NCBI RefSeq assembly: GCF_001499965.1
Contig: NZ_LQIT01000027.1
Location: 1 to 64,000 of the forward strand
DNA: 64,000 nucleotides
Direction of reading: 5' to 3'
Source: Mycobacterium sp. GA-2829
GTDB lineage: Bacteria > Actinomycetota > Actinomycetes > Mycobacteriales > Mycobacteriaceae
Part shown: piece by piece, positions 1-7,510 of the stretch
Layout of the letters: every line of letters starts with the position of its first letter
How positions within the stretch are numbered: position 1 is the first letter of the stretch
The notes under the pieces: model-generated
Told to the model about the DNA's origin: nothing
Seen by the model: only the letters and a program-made list of their open reading frames with translations
The model's database searches: none
Made by a program: the position numbers and the translations under genes

Positions 1-238
1 TTCCTAACCGGTTGGCCTCCCCCCCCCCGTCGGCCCTGGGCTATCTCGGGGGTTTGCGCAATCCCCTTTCCAACCGGGGCCCGGGCGCTCTTTCGCGGGG
101 CGCCCCGTCTGCGTTCTGCGACCGTTCACCACGCGTTAGCACTCGTGCGGTCTTGCGTGCCAGCGCGGTGCTACCGCATGCTTTCCTGCACGACCCACAG
201 GTGTGTCGGTTGATGAATACCGATGTCTCGGAGGCGCT
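1..238. other. Upstream segment, no gene seen
   Basis: I see no convincing coding region here. The segment holds homopolymeric C and G runs near its left edge. The last part supplies the leader of the next gene, including a GGAGG at 230-234. A TTAGCACTC at 136-144 resembles half of a CIRCE element, but the other half is poor. Confidence 0.5.
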
Positions 239-772
239 ATGGAGGCAGGGTCCGGTCGGGCGATCGAAATCGCGCCCTTTCATTCCGGCGGTTCACTCAA
301 GGGCTTCGTCGTGTCGGGACGCTGGCCGGACTCCACCAAGGAGTGGGCCCAGCTGCTGATGGCCACCGTCCGCGTCGCCTCGCTGCCCGGATTGCTCTCC
401 ACCACAACGATTTTCGGGGTGCGCGAAGAGCTGCCCGACGAACCCGAACCGGGCACCGTCGGCCTGGTGCTCGCCGAGGGCACGGTCATGGGCGACGCCG
501 CGGTCCCGCCCGGCTACTTCGCCGAGCGTCAACCGCCCGCCCTGCTGATGCTGCACCCGCCGTCGGAGACCACACCGTCGCTGCCCGAGTGCAGCGGCGC
601 GGCATCCGGATGCGTGCTGCTGCCGGGTCTGCCGCACCTCGGTCTCGAACACCGGGCGGCATGGGTGGAGGCCGAATCGGACGGCACCGTCACCTCGATG
701 GTCAGCCGCGTCGGCGTCGACCCCATCAGCCACCCGGACACCGCGGTGCTGGCCATGCTGCTCGCCGCCTGA
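239..772 (+). CDS. Conserved hypothetical protein, Rv3847-like
   Basis: This encodes a soluble protein of 177 residues with no signal peptide or membrane segment, probably cytoplasmic. I recognise no catalytic motif and assign no function. Its position immediately before the Gdt1-type gene and espR matches the Rv3847-Rv3848-Rv3849 order of M. tuberculosis, which is the basis of the identification. The ATG at 239 has GGAGG only four bases upstream. An in-frame GTG at 203 would add 12 residues and cannot be excluded. The gene is followed by 258 bases that hold a manganese riboswitch, so it is probably not co-transcribed with the next gene in all conditions. Confidence 0.8.
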   Translation: MEAGSGRAIEIAPFHSGGSLKGFVVSGRWPDSTKEWAQLLMATVRVASLPGLLSTTTIFGVREELPDEPEPGTVGLVLAEGTVMGDAAVPPGYFAERQPPALLMLHPPSETTPSLPECSGAASGCVLLPGLPHLGLEHRAAWVEAESDGTVTSMVSRVGVDPISHPDTAVLAMLLAA

Positions 773-884
773 CGGGTCCCGGAAAGCCGCGAACACCGCT
801 ACCCGAACGGGAGAATACGGCTTCCCGAAATCGCCTGCGGCGCTGGCATACGCCGAAACGCGCGGCTATGGTCGATGTCGTCAG

Positions 885-972
885 CGAAGGGGAGTAGCCC
901 CGAATCGTCGTGTCGACATACTGGCCTGCGGGCCCGGCCGGCGAACCGCACCCTCGGTGGGCGAGACCTTCG
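885..972 (+). promoter_or_regulatory. yybP-ykoY manganese riboswitch
   Basis: The aptamer hallmarks are visible. The P1 strand CGAAGG (885-890) runs into the conserved GGGGAGTAG (889-897). The 3' side has GAGACC (963-968), and CCTTCG (967-972) closes P1. The class binds Mn2+ and usually controls Mn exporters, and the next gene is a Gdt1/TMEM165 exporter. The 3' P1 strand CCTTCGAC (967-974) can alternatively pair with GTCGAAAGG (1013-1021), which contains the ribosome binding site of the exporter. This suggests translational control: Mn2+ stabilises P1 and frees the site. The aptamer call rests on consensus; the switching mechanism is my inference. Confidence 0.9.
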
Positions 973-1030
973 ACTCAGACGCTGTGGTGTCCCAGCGACG
1001 CCGCGGCGACGTGTCGAAAGGTGTGCGAAG

Positions 1031-1738
1031 ATGCTCGGCGCCGTCCTGGTCAGCCTCGCAGTCGTGTTCGTCGCCGAACTCGGTGACAAATCCCAGCTCA
1101 TCACGATGACCTACGCGCTTCGCCACCGGTGGTGGGTGGTGCTCTCGGGTGTCGGTGTCGCGGCGATGCTCGTGCACGGCCTGTCCGTCGCGATCGGCCA
1201 CTTCCTCGGTGTCACGCTGCCCGAGAAGCCCATCGCGTACGCCGCGGCCGTCGCCTTTCTGCTCTTCGCCGTGTGGACGTGGCGGGAGGGCCGCAACGCC
1301 GACCACGACGAGGCCGTCCGGGTCGCCGAACCGCGGTTCGTCATCCCCGCGATCATTTCCTCATTCGTGCTGGCCGAACTCGGCGACAAGACCATGCTGG
1401 CCACGGTCGCGCTGGCCAGCGACCGCGACGCGATCGGCGTCTGGATCGGCGCGACGATCGGCATGGTGCTGGCCGACGGCGTTGCCATCATCGTCGGGGC
1501 AATGTTGCACAGGAAACTGCCGGAGGGCTTCCTGCACGCGATGGCCAGCGTGCTGTTCCTGCTGTTCGGACTCTGGATGCTGTTCGACGCCGCCCTCGGC
1601 TGGCGGCTGGTGGCGCTGGCCGTGACCGGTACGACGGCCGCCGCCGTCCTGATCGTCGCCGTCCTGCGGACGGTACGGGCCCGCCGGACGCCGTCGGCAT
1701 CCCAACCTTCGCGCGAATCGTCGTCCGAAGCGGCCTGA
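1031..1738 (+). CDS. Gdt1/TMEM165 (UPF0016) family Mn2+/cation exporter, Rv3848-like
   Basis: The protein has 235 residues and is an integral membrane protein with an internal duplication. Each half carries the family signature Glu-Leu-Gly-Asp-Lys, at residues 16-20 and 116-120, which forms the cation path in this family. Known members export Mn2+ or exchange Ca2+/Mn2+ for protons. The Mn2+ riboswitch at 885-972 strongly supports manganese efflux as the role here. The ATG at 1031 is preceded by AAAGG at 1017-1021, which lies in the region the riboswitch can mask. The C-terminal 30 residues are polar and probably cytoplasmic. Position matches Rv3848 in M. tuberculosis. Confidence 0.88.
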   Translation: MLGAVLVSLAVVFVAELGDKSQLITMTYALRHRWWVVLSGVGVAAMLVHGLSVAIGHFLGVTLPEKPIAYAAAVAFLLFAVWTWREGRNADHDEAVRVAEPRFVIPAIISSFVLAELGDKTMLATVALASDRDAIGVWIGATIGMVLADGVAIIVGAMLHRKLPEGFLHAMASVLFLLFGLWMLFDAALGWRLVALAVTGTTAAAVLIVAVLRTVRARRTPSASQPSRESSSEAA

Positions 1739-1907
1739 GCCGCCGCCGGCAACGTCCCCACCACCGCGAACCGCCCGTCTTATCCCGGTTCTGCGGGCAT
1801 TCTGGGCGCGTCGCATAACCGTTGAGCAACACGGGCAAACGCACGATTTCGTCACACTGCGCCCCTCGATTGCGCCCCCAACGACCCGTTCGATTGCTGG
1901 GAGCCAC

Positions 1908-1936
1908 CTGAGAGGGGGCCCAGCACAGGGTATGCT
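1908..1936 (+). promoter_or_regulatory. Candidate SigA-type promoter, distal, for espR
   Basis: CTGAGA (1908-1913) and TATGCT (1931-1936) are separated by 17 bases. The -10 matches the consensus well and the -35 matches at four of six positions. Transcription from here would give a leader of about 200 bases before espR. Confidence 0.4.
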
Positions 1937-2060
1937 ACGGAACCGTTATTATTTGCCTCCGACCATTGTTGCGAGGCCCCCCGAGAGCACATAACCGCTG
2001 TTCGGCGTCGTTTCAATAACCAAGTGAGCGAGCCGACACGAACATTCCCGCGGTTTGCAC

Positions 2061-2089
2061 TTGGTTGGGGGCATAACTCTCGCTACGAT
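2061..2089 (+). promoter_or_regulatory. Candidate SigA-type promoter, proximal, for espR
   Basis: TTGGTT (2061-2066) and TACGAT (2084-2089) are 17 bases apart. This would give a leader of about 50 bases ending in GGAGG (2133-2137) before the ATG at 2146. Confidence 0.4.
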
Positions 2090-2145
2090 GGTCAGCAAAT
2101 ACGCCGCTTCTTTAGCCCGCTCGTCCCCCAGTGGAGGTCATTTCG

Positions 2146-2544
2146 ATGAGCAAGACGTTCGCCGCCCGGCTGAACCGCCTGTTCGACACGGTTTATCCGC
2201 CCGGCCGAGGCCCGCACACGTCCGCGGAGGTCATCGGGGCTCTCAAGTCCGAGGGCATCACGATGTCGGCGCCGTACCTGTCCCAGCTGCGCTCCGGCAA
2301 CCGCACCAATCCCTCGCAGGCGACCATGGCCGCGTTGGCCAACTTCTTCCGAATCAAGCCGGCCTACTTCACCGACGACGAGTACTACGAAAAGCTCGAC
2401 AAGGAGCTGACGTGGCTGGCCAACATGCGCGACGAAGGCGTCCGCCGCATCGCCGCCCGCACGGTCGGGTTGTCCCCGGAGGCCCAGCAGGACATCGTCG
2501 CCAAGGTCGATGAACTGCGCCGCAAGGAACACCTGGACGACTGA
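2146..2544 (+). CDS. espR: EspR nucleoid-associated regulator
   Basis: The protein has 132 residues, the same length I recall for M. tuberculosis EspR (Rv3849), and is almost collinear with it. It has an N-terminal helix-turn-helix domain, with the recognition region around MSAPYLSQLRSGNRTNPS, and a C-terminal dimerisation region. EspR is a nucleoid-associated DNA-binding protein that activates espACD and so ESX-1 secretion in M. tuberculosis; the targets in this organism are not known. The ATG at 2146 is chosen because GGAGG lies 8 bases upstream and because it gives the orthologue's N terminus. It converges on an accessory gene pair at 2601-4156 whose ImmA/IrrE peptidase family often accompanies HTH regulators. 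Confidence 0.95.
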   Translation: MSKTFAARLNRLFDTVYPPGRGPHTSAEVIGALKSEGITMSAPYLSQLRSGNRTNPSQATMAALANFFRIKPAYFTDDEYYEKLDKELTWLANMRDEGVRRIAARTVGLSPEAQQDIVAKVDELRRKEHLDD

Positions 2545-2545
2545 T

Positions 2546-2566
2546 CACCCGCTGCGGCGGCGGGTG
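2546..2566. terminator. Hairpin between convergent genes
   Basis: CACCCGC (2546-2552) pairs with GCGGGTG (2560-2566) around a 7-base loop. It starts two bases after the espR stop and no T-run follows, so it is a weak candidate terminator between espR and the convergent gene ending at 2601. Confidence 0.4.
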
Positions 2567-2600
2567 GCGAAGGCAGAGGTGTTTGCTTAGAGCGAACGGG

Positions 2601-3668
2601 TCAGCGAGCGGTGCTCACGACCCCTCGATCGAGCGCGCGGTACTCCCGGGCGATCGCCAGTATCCACTCCCGATCCGAGTACTGCTCCGGTTGACGTAAC
2701 CACCGGTACCCGGGAAAGTCCGAGCCCTGGTGGATCCAGGTCGCGATGGCCCGTGCCTGGTCGGTCGGGCTCACGTCCGGCGGCGGGTCCTCACCCGCCG
2801 ACTGTCCGCCCGCGGTCGCCTCGAGGAACAGCGCATCGGAGATCAACGACATCCGTTCGGCCACGCGGAACACCAGCGGACCGTGCGGTCGGACGCCGAT
2901 CCCGACGTCGGGCTGGCGGCGGCCGAGTTCGGCGAGCAGCGGGGCGATGATCCGCAGTTCGCGCCGCGCCCCGAACCAGTCCTCGATGCTCGGCAGCAGC
3001 GCCCCGACCGCCACCGTGACCATCGCGCACCCGATCAGCGTGGCGCCGGTCCCGACCCCGATCGCGTCGACGACGCCGATCGCGCGGAGCAAAAACAGGA
3101 CCGCGACCACGACGATCAGCGTGATGCCCAGAGTGAACACGAACAGCGCCCGGCCGCGCCTGGTGCCGCTGGAGTGGCGCAGCCCCGACCACATCACCAG
3201 CATCAGCGCCAGCGCCACGTAGAGCAGCGGCAGCAGCCACGAGGCGCCGGCCGAGCCGAGATTGCGGCGCAGGTACTCCTCCGGCGCCATCTCGGGCTGC
3301 CTGCCGTCGGCGAAGAACAGCACGAGGCTCAGCGCGGCAACGACACCGGCGAGCGCATACTGCGCGACGGCGATGTTGCGGGTCACCGCCGAAGTGCGTG
3401 CCGACGCGACGGTCGTGATCATCACGCAACTGCCCGCCGCGCACCCGATGAGCGCGACCTGGCTGAGCGCCATCGCGATGTTGGGCCACCGCACCACCGT
3501 GTTCACCAGCAGCGTCAACGGCTGCCAGTTCAGCGCCGCGACGGCCGCGAGGTTGCCCAGCGCCAGGATCATCGCGGTGCTCACCAGCGACTGCTTGTTC
3601 ACCAGCGCCCAGCCGATCCGCAGACCGGTGGCCAGGCCGAGGAGTCCGGCGATCCCCCAGACGATCAA
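2601..3668 (-). CDS. Multi-pass membrane protein, MAB_1171c-like family
   Basis: The protein has 355 residues with about seven hydrophobic segments in residues 1-230 and a soluble C-terminal part of about 125 residues containing the Trp-Phe-Gly-Ala-Arg-Arg-Glu-Leu stretch typical of the family annotated as MAB_1171c-like putative transporters. No substrate is known to me. The start is TTG at 3668, which overlaps the stop of the upstream peptidase gene as TTGA, so translation is coupled. The gene belongs to a block (2601-5118) that is absent between espR and Rv3850 in M. tuberculosis. I infer that it works with the peptidase as a membrane sensor or effector; that is not established. Confidence 0.75.
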   Translation of the reverse strand: MIVWGIAGLLGLATGLRIGWALVNKQSLVSTAMILALGNLAAVAALNWQPLTLLVNTVVRWPNIAMALSQVALIGCAAGSCVMITTVASARTSAVTRNIAVAQYALAGVVAALSLVLFFADGRQPEMAPEEYLRRNLGSAGASWLLPLLYVALALMLVMWSGLRHSSGTRRGRALFVFTLGITLIVVVAVLFLLRAIGVVDAIGVGTGATLIGCAMVTVAVGALLPSIEDWFGARRELRIIAPLLAELGRRQPDVGIGVRPHGPLVFRVAERMSLISDALFLEATAGGQSAGEDPPPDVSPTDQARAIATWIHQGSDFPGYRWLRQPEQYSDREWILAIAREYRALDRGVVSTAR

Positions 3669-4156
3669 CCGAAGGCCTCCCCGAGACGGATCTGCAGGAT
3701 CGAGGAACGGTCACACGGCAGCCGGCCGAGACGGTAGAGCAGCAGGGCCGCGAAGTCCTCGGCCTCCTGTTCGGCGTCCTCCCCGCTGGGCCCCATGCAA
3801 CCGGTCCGCTGGTTGAGCATGTAGCCGATCAGTTCTGCGCTGGCGACCTCGGTGTTCTGCCGGGCCGCCTGGACCACCGGGATGCCCTCATGGCCCAGCA
3901 CCAGGTGACCCAGCTCGTGGGCGAGGGTGCGGTCCCAGGCGGGTAGCCCCTGCTGGATCAGGAACTCGTCGTGGTCGGCGTACTGGCGCCACTGGCCGCA
4001 GACGCCGGGCGGTAGGTGAGCGGTCTTGATCTCGATCGGTCTGCCGCGTTCGGCGCTGACCGCCTGCACCAGACTGGACAGCGAGACCTCGCCGCGCCGC
4101 GGCGCGAGATCCAGTACCGAGGTGACGGCGCGTGTGACCGCGCGGGTCGTTGGCAT
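3665..4156 (-). CDS. ImmA/IrrE family metallopeptidase
   Basis: The protein has 163 residues. The zinc metallopeptidase motif His-Glu-Leu-Gly-His is at residues 80-84, followed by an acidic helix (about 126-135) with the family's Glu-x-Glu-Ala pattern for the third ligand. ImmA/IrrE peptidases typically cleave or modulate a partner XRE-type HTH regulator, for example ImmR in Bacillus mobile elements or DdrO in Deinococcus. The nearest HTH protein is EspR, convergent and about 1.1 kb away. It is translationally coupled to the membrane protein gene downstream. The substrate is unknown; an EspR-type regulator is a testable guess. Confidence 0.88.
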   Translation of the reverse strand: MPTTRAVTRAVTSVLDLAPRRGEVSLSSLVQAVSAERGRPIEIKTAHLPPGVCGQWRQYADHDEFLIQQGLPAWDRTLAHELGHLVLGHEGIPVVQAARQNTEVASAELIGYMLNQRTGCMGPSGEDAEQEAEDFAALLLYRLGRLPCDRSSILQIRLGEAFG

Positions 4157-4182
4157 GTGTCCCCCTTTCCGACGTGCGGACG

Positions 4183-5118
4183 TCAGTTCATGAAGCGTGC
4201 GATGGTCTCGGTGCGCAGGGCCCGGCCCGCCCTGGCCTGCCGGTATCCCGCGAGCCCGCCGAGCCCGGTCAACGCGAGGATGCCCGCGGTGCCCGGTACG
4301 GCCACCGCCGCGATCTGGCCGACACCCGCGGTGCGCAGGTATTCGCCGTACCCGGTCCGGAAGCCGGCCGGGACCGCCGCGGGGTCACCGCTGCGAACGG
4401 GTGGTGGTTCGGGTCGGCGCTGAGTCGGACGTTGCGCGGGCCCGCGGCGGGGCGGTGCTTCCGGCGCTGCGCCGCCGGGTGCGGGTCCGCGAGCGGAGGC
4501 GCCGGCGGCCGATCCCAGACCCGCGGCGGCGGGCACCGGGATCGGCGGCACCGCGATCACCGGGACGGCGATCGGCGCCATCGGTGCCACCACGGGTAGT
4601 CCGGGTGCCGCGTCGACGACGCTCGGGGCGATGGGGCCGGGTTCGTCGAGTTTGGGCGGCAAGACCTCGGGAGCGTCGTGGTCGCTGTCATTGGCCGGCG
4701 GCGCGCCCAACGACGGGGTCGTCGTCTCGGTGGTGGTCGTGGTCGTCTTGCTGCTGGTCGTGGGACTCGTCGTGTCGGTGGTGGGCGTCAGCTCCGAAGT
4801 GGGGGCCTCCGTGGTCGGCTCGGTCGTGGGTTCGGTGAACGACTCCTCGTCCTCCTCGTCCTCCTCGTCCGTCTCCTTCTCGGTCTCCTCGGTCTTCTCG
4901 GTCGGCGGGTCCTGGTCGCCGGATTCCTCGACCGGTTTGGTGCGGGAGGTCTTCGTGGCGGTGGCGGAGTGCTCGCGAGTGGCGGGCGGATCGGCGCTGC
5001 CGGCCGTCGGATCGGTGTCGTCGGTGCCTGCGAGCGCCAACGCACTGCCCAGACCCATGAGGGACAGGCCGACCGCCACCAGGCAGGCCGACGCGGCGAC
5101 GCGTACCCGCGATCCCAC
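4183..5118 (-). CDS. Exported Ser/Thr/Glu-rich and Pro/Ala-rich membrane-anchored protein
   Basis: The protein has 311 residues. Residues 1-30 form a signal peptide or anchor. Residues 31-145 are low complexity: an acidic Glu/Asp segment followed by a Thr/Ser/Pro-rich tract that could be O-mannosylated. Residues 150-240 are Pro/Ala-rich. A hydrophobic segment at about 265-290 ends in a Gly-Tyr-Arg-Gln-Ala basic tail, suggesting a C-terminal anchor. I do not recognise a domain or function. It lies 26 bases upstream of the peptidase gene on the same strand, so all three genes could be one operon starting from the divergent region at 5119-5332. Confidence 0.7.
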   Translation of the reverse strand: MGSRVRVAASACLVAVGLSLMGLGSALALAGTDDTDPTAGSADPPATREHSATATKTSRTKPVEESGDQDPPTEKTEETEKETDEEDEEDEESFTEPTTEPTTEAPTSELTPTTDTTSPTTSSKTTTTTTETTTPSLGAPPANDSDHDAPEVLPPKLDEPGPIAPSVVDAAPGLPVVAPMAPIAVPVIAVPPIPVPAAAGLGSAAGASARGPAPGGAAPEAPPRRGPAQRPTQRRPEPPPVRSGDPAAVPAGFRTGYGEYLRTAGVGQIAAVAVPGTAGILALTGLGGLAGYRQARAGRALRTETIARFMN

Positions 5119-5263
5119 CTGTCACCGCCCCTCGAACCGCATCCGGATGGCGTGCCCCAGCCAGATGTGACGATTCTCGCACAAAACCGGGCGCGCGTTT
5201 GCTAGTGAGATGAATCGGTCGACCGTCGCGGGGCGCGGGCGTCGCCGCGGCGCCTCCGCCCGC

Positions 5264-5269
5264 TAGGGT
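5264..5269 (+). promoter_or_regulatory. Candidate -10 element for the Rv3850-like gene
   Basis: TAGGGT (preceded by GC) fits the mycobacterial TANNNT -10 pattern and would give a leader of roughly 57 bases. No good -35 is visible. The 214-base region is divergent and must also serve the gene starting at 5118. Confidence 0.3.
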
Positions 5270-5332
5270 TGGAGTGCACCGATGCGGCCACGCGTAGCGG
5301 CTGCGCGACCACAGACCGGAGGGTAGCGGGGT

Positions 5333-5989
5333 ATGGGTTTGTTCAAGCGACGCAAAAGCCGCGCTACCCGCCGAGCCGAGGCCCGTGCGATCAAGGCCAA
5401 GGCGAAGCTGGAAGCCAGGCTCTCGGCCAAGAACGAGGCCCGTCGCTACAAGTCCGCACAGAAGGCCGAGACGCGGGCGCTCAAGGCCGCCCTGCGCGCC
5501 CAGCGCGACAGCGACCGCACCGCGCTGAAGGTTGCTGAAACGCAACTCAAGGCGGCAAAAGAGGGCAAGCTGTTCGCCCCCGGCCGCATCCGGCGCGTGC
5601 TCACGGTCGCCCGACTGCTCGCCCCGGTCGCGGTGCCGCTGGTGTACCGGGCGTCGATCGCGGCGCGCGGCTACGCCGACGAACGCCGCGCCGACCGCCT
5701 CGGCGTCCCGCTGAGCCAGCTCGGGCAGTTCTCCGGGCACGGCGCCGAGTTGTCGGCGCGCATCGCGGGCGCCGAACAGTCGGTGCGGCTCGTCGCACAG
5801 AAGAAACCCAAGGACGCCGAGACCAAACAGTTCGTCGCCGCGATCACCGAACGGCTCAGCGACCTCTCCGCGGCCGTCACCGCCGCGGAGAACATGCCGA
5901 CCACGCGCAGGCGCGCGGCCCACGCCGCGATCGCCGAACAGCTCGACGGCATCGACGCCGACCTGATGGCCCGCCTCGGCGTCGCCTGA
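5333..5989 (+). CDS. Conserved mycobacterial protein, Rv3850-like (DUF6474)
   Basis: The protein has 218 residues, a length matching what I recall for Rv3850. Residues 1-80 are strongly basic and Lys/Arg/Ala-rich, predicted to be a long helix or coiled coil. Residues about 90-112 are hydrophobic, a possible membrane-associated helix. The rest is helical and mixed charge. I recall DUF6474 as the family name. The function is unknown. An early GGAGG-like site (5319-5323) precedes the ATG at 5333. In M. tuberculosis the gene directly follows espR, so here it is separated from espR by the three-gene insert. Confidence 0.85.
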   Translation: MGLFKRRKSRATRRAEARAIKAKAKLEARLSAKNEARRYKSAQKAETRALKAALRAQRDSDRTALKVAETQLKAAKEGKLFAPGRIRRVLTVARLLAPVAVPLVYRASIAARGYADERRADRLGVPLSQLGQFSGHGAELSARIAGAEQSVRLVAQKKPKDAETKQFVAAITERLSDLSAAVTAAENMPTTRRRAAHAAIAEQLDGIDADLMARLGVA

Positions 5990-6008
5990 CGCACCGAAAG
6001 TTTCTCGC

Positions 6009-6533
6009 ATGCAACGGTTTTCCCGATTGGTCGCGGCTGCCCTCACGGCGCTGGCGCTGGTCGCCCTCGCCCTGACCGGCGCGCAGACCGCCTCGGCGCA
6101 CGCGGCGGTCGTCAGCACCGATCCCGCCGACGGGGCGACACTCGCCGCGGCGCCCGGTCAGGTCAGCGCGACGTTCAACGAGACGATGCAGTCGGCATTC
6201 GCCGCGATGACCGTCGTCGGCCCGGACGGCAATCTGTGGTCGACGGGTGGGGCACGTGTGCAGGACACGGTCGTATCTGTGGACCTGCGCCCCCTGGGCC
6301 CGACGGGCCGGTACACGGTCAACTACCGCGCGACGTCGGCGGACGGCCACGTGGTCACCGGCTCGTGGTCGTTCGAGCTGACCGTGAGCGGTACCGGCAC
6401 GCCGGGGCCGTCGGCCGCGCCGCTCGCGCCGCCGCCGCAGCCCGGCGACGACATGCCGGTGTGGCCCTTCATCGTCGGCGCCTGTGTGATCGTCGGGGCG
6501 GGCGCCTGGTGGGCGGCGCGTCGCCGGACGTGA
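6009..6533 (+). CDS. copC: CopC domain protein with C-terminal membrane anchor
   Basis: The protein has 174 residues: a signal peptide to about residue 30 (cleavage Ala-Ser-Ala before His), a CopC beta-sandwich domain to about residue 130, a Pro-rich linker and a transmembrane helix (about 150-170). Cleavage would leave an N-terminal His followed by the Ser-Thr-Asp-Pro-Ala-Asp-Gly-Ala motif of CopC/YobA proteins, where the N-terminal His is a Cu(II) ligand. It acts outside the membrane in copper binding or delivery. The next gene, a CopD-like protein, overlaps it by four bases (GTGA). In M. tuberculosis Rv3851 occupies this interval, so the pair looks like a lineage-specific insert or replacement. 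Confidence 0.85.
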   Translation: MQRFSRLVAAALTALALVALALTGAQTASAHAAVVSTDPADGATLAAAPGQVSATFNETMQSAFAAMTVVGPDGNLWSTGGARVQDTVVSVDLRPLGPTGRYTVNYRATSADGHVVTGSWSFELTVSGTGTPGPSAAPLAPPPQPGDDMPVWPFIVGACVIVGAGAWWAARRRT

Positions 6534-7450
6534 CCCCGCGGGCGGTGCTCGGCGGTGTCGCCGTCGTCGCCGCGACGTCGATGGCGGCGTACGCACTGGG
6601 ACAGCCGCAGAACGCGCTCGGCCTGACGTCGGCCCGCGCGGTCGCAGACTGTGCGGCCGTCGTCGTCCTCGGGCTCGCGGTGGTGCCACTACTCGACACC
6701 GGCCGACACCGCGCTGTGCTGCTCCGGTCCGCGGGGATGCCGCTGACCGTGGGCGCCGCGGTGTGGCTGCTCGCCGAGCTGGTGCGGTCGGTGGTGACGG
6801 GCGCGCAGGCCGCCGCGGTCGGTGTGCCCACCCTCGGCGTGCGGACGTATCTCGACTTTTTGCTCCTCACAGGCGTCGGCCGCTCGGCGGCGCTCAGTGC
6901 GGTCGCGGCTGCCGCGGTCTGCGTGCTGGCGCTCGCCGGGCCGCGCACCACGCCGGTCGCGCTGGCCGCCACCGGGACGGCCGCTGCGGGGCTGGCGGCC
7001 AGGACGCTGGTCGGGCACCTGGCCGAGGATCCGGTCGGCGGGGTGGCCGTCGCGGTCCACGCCGTGGCCGCGGGGCTGTGGTGCGGGGCGTTGCTCGGTC
7101 TGCTGGTGACGGTGTCGCACCGCGGCCAGTGGGCGCGGGTGCTGCCGCGGTTCTCGGTGCTGGCGCTGTGGTGTGTCGGCGCGCTGGCGCTGGCCGGCGC
7201 GGTCGGCGCGGTGGTCACCGTCAGCTCCCCCGCCGCCCTGCTGACCACCGGTTACGGCCGCATCCTCACCGCGAAACTGCTGGTGACCGTCGCGCTGGCG
7301 GGCCTGGCCTATCACCACCGCAGCCGGTGGCTGCCCGCGGCGCGGGCCCACCGCGCGGGCGCCGGGCTGTCACGGACGAGGTCGCAGTGGGAACTGGCGG
7401 GGATGGCGGTCGCGTTGACGCTCGCGGCGGCGCTGGCCGTCACCGGGTGA
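6530..7450 (+). CDS. copD: CopD-like multi-pass membrane protein
   Basis: The protein has 306 residues with about eight hydrophobic helices. CopD proteins are inner membrane partners of CopC, thought to move copper across the membrane. Conserved His positions in the middle (His-Leu-Ala-Glu and Ala-Val-His-Ala-Val) and near the end (Tyr-His-His) are candidate ligands. The GTG start at 6530 overlaps the copC stop as GTGA, showing translational coupling. The frame is open further upstream inside copC, but that part reads as an out-of-frame shadow. No copper-responsive box is visible upstream of copC. Confidence 0.82.
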   Translation: MTPRAVLGGVAVVAATSMAAYALGQPQNALGLTSARAVADCAAVVVLGLAVVPLLDTGRHRAVLLRSAGMPLTVGAAVWLLAELVRSVVTGAQAAAVGVPTLGVRTYLDFLLLTGVGRSAALSAVAAAAVCVLALAGPRTTPVALAATGTAAAGLAARTLVGHLAEDPVGGVAVAVHAVAAGLWCGALLGLLVTVSHRGQWARVLPRFSVLALWCVGALALAGAVGAVVTVSSPAALLTTGYGRILTAKLLVTVALAGLAYHHRSRWLPAARAHRAGAGLSRTRSQWELAGMAVALTLAAALAVTG

Positions 7451-7510
7451 GCCGCCGCAGCCACCTGGCATGATGGACGGGTCGCCGAACCCGAAAAGGA
7501 GCAGTTGTTG

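Larger units (their letters stand above)
1739..2145 (+). other. Long espR upstream region, no gene seen
   Basis: This 407-base stretch contains no convincing coding frame. It is less GC-rich in its second half, as expected for a regulatory region, and holds at least two candidate promoters for espR. Long upstream regions are known for espR in M. tuberculosis, where PhoP and EspR itself bind. Confidence 0.6.

Noticed and set aside
136..173. CIRCE-like TTAGCACTC upstream of the first gene
   Set aside because: The left half is exact, but the right half is poor and the spacing is off by one. The TAGCAC/GTGCTA pair is 25 bases apart. No heat-shock gene is adjacent.
5990..6008. Copper-responsive box upstream of copC
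   Set aside because: I looked for TACCC-N5-GGGTA or similar in the short gap and found none.
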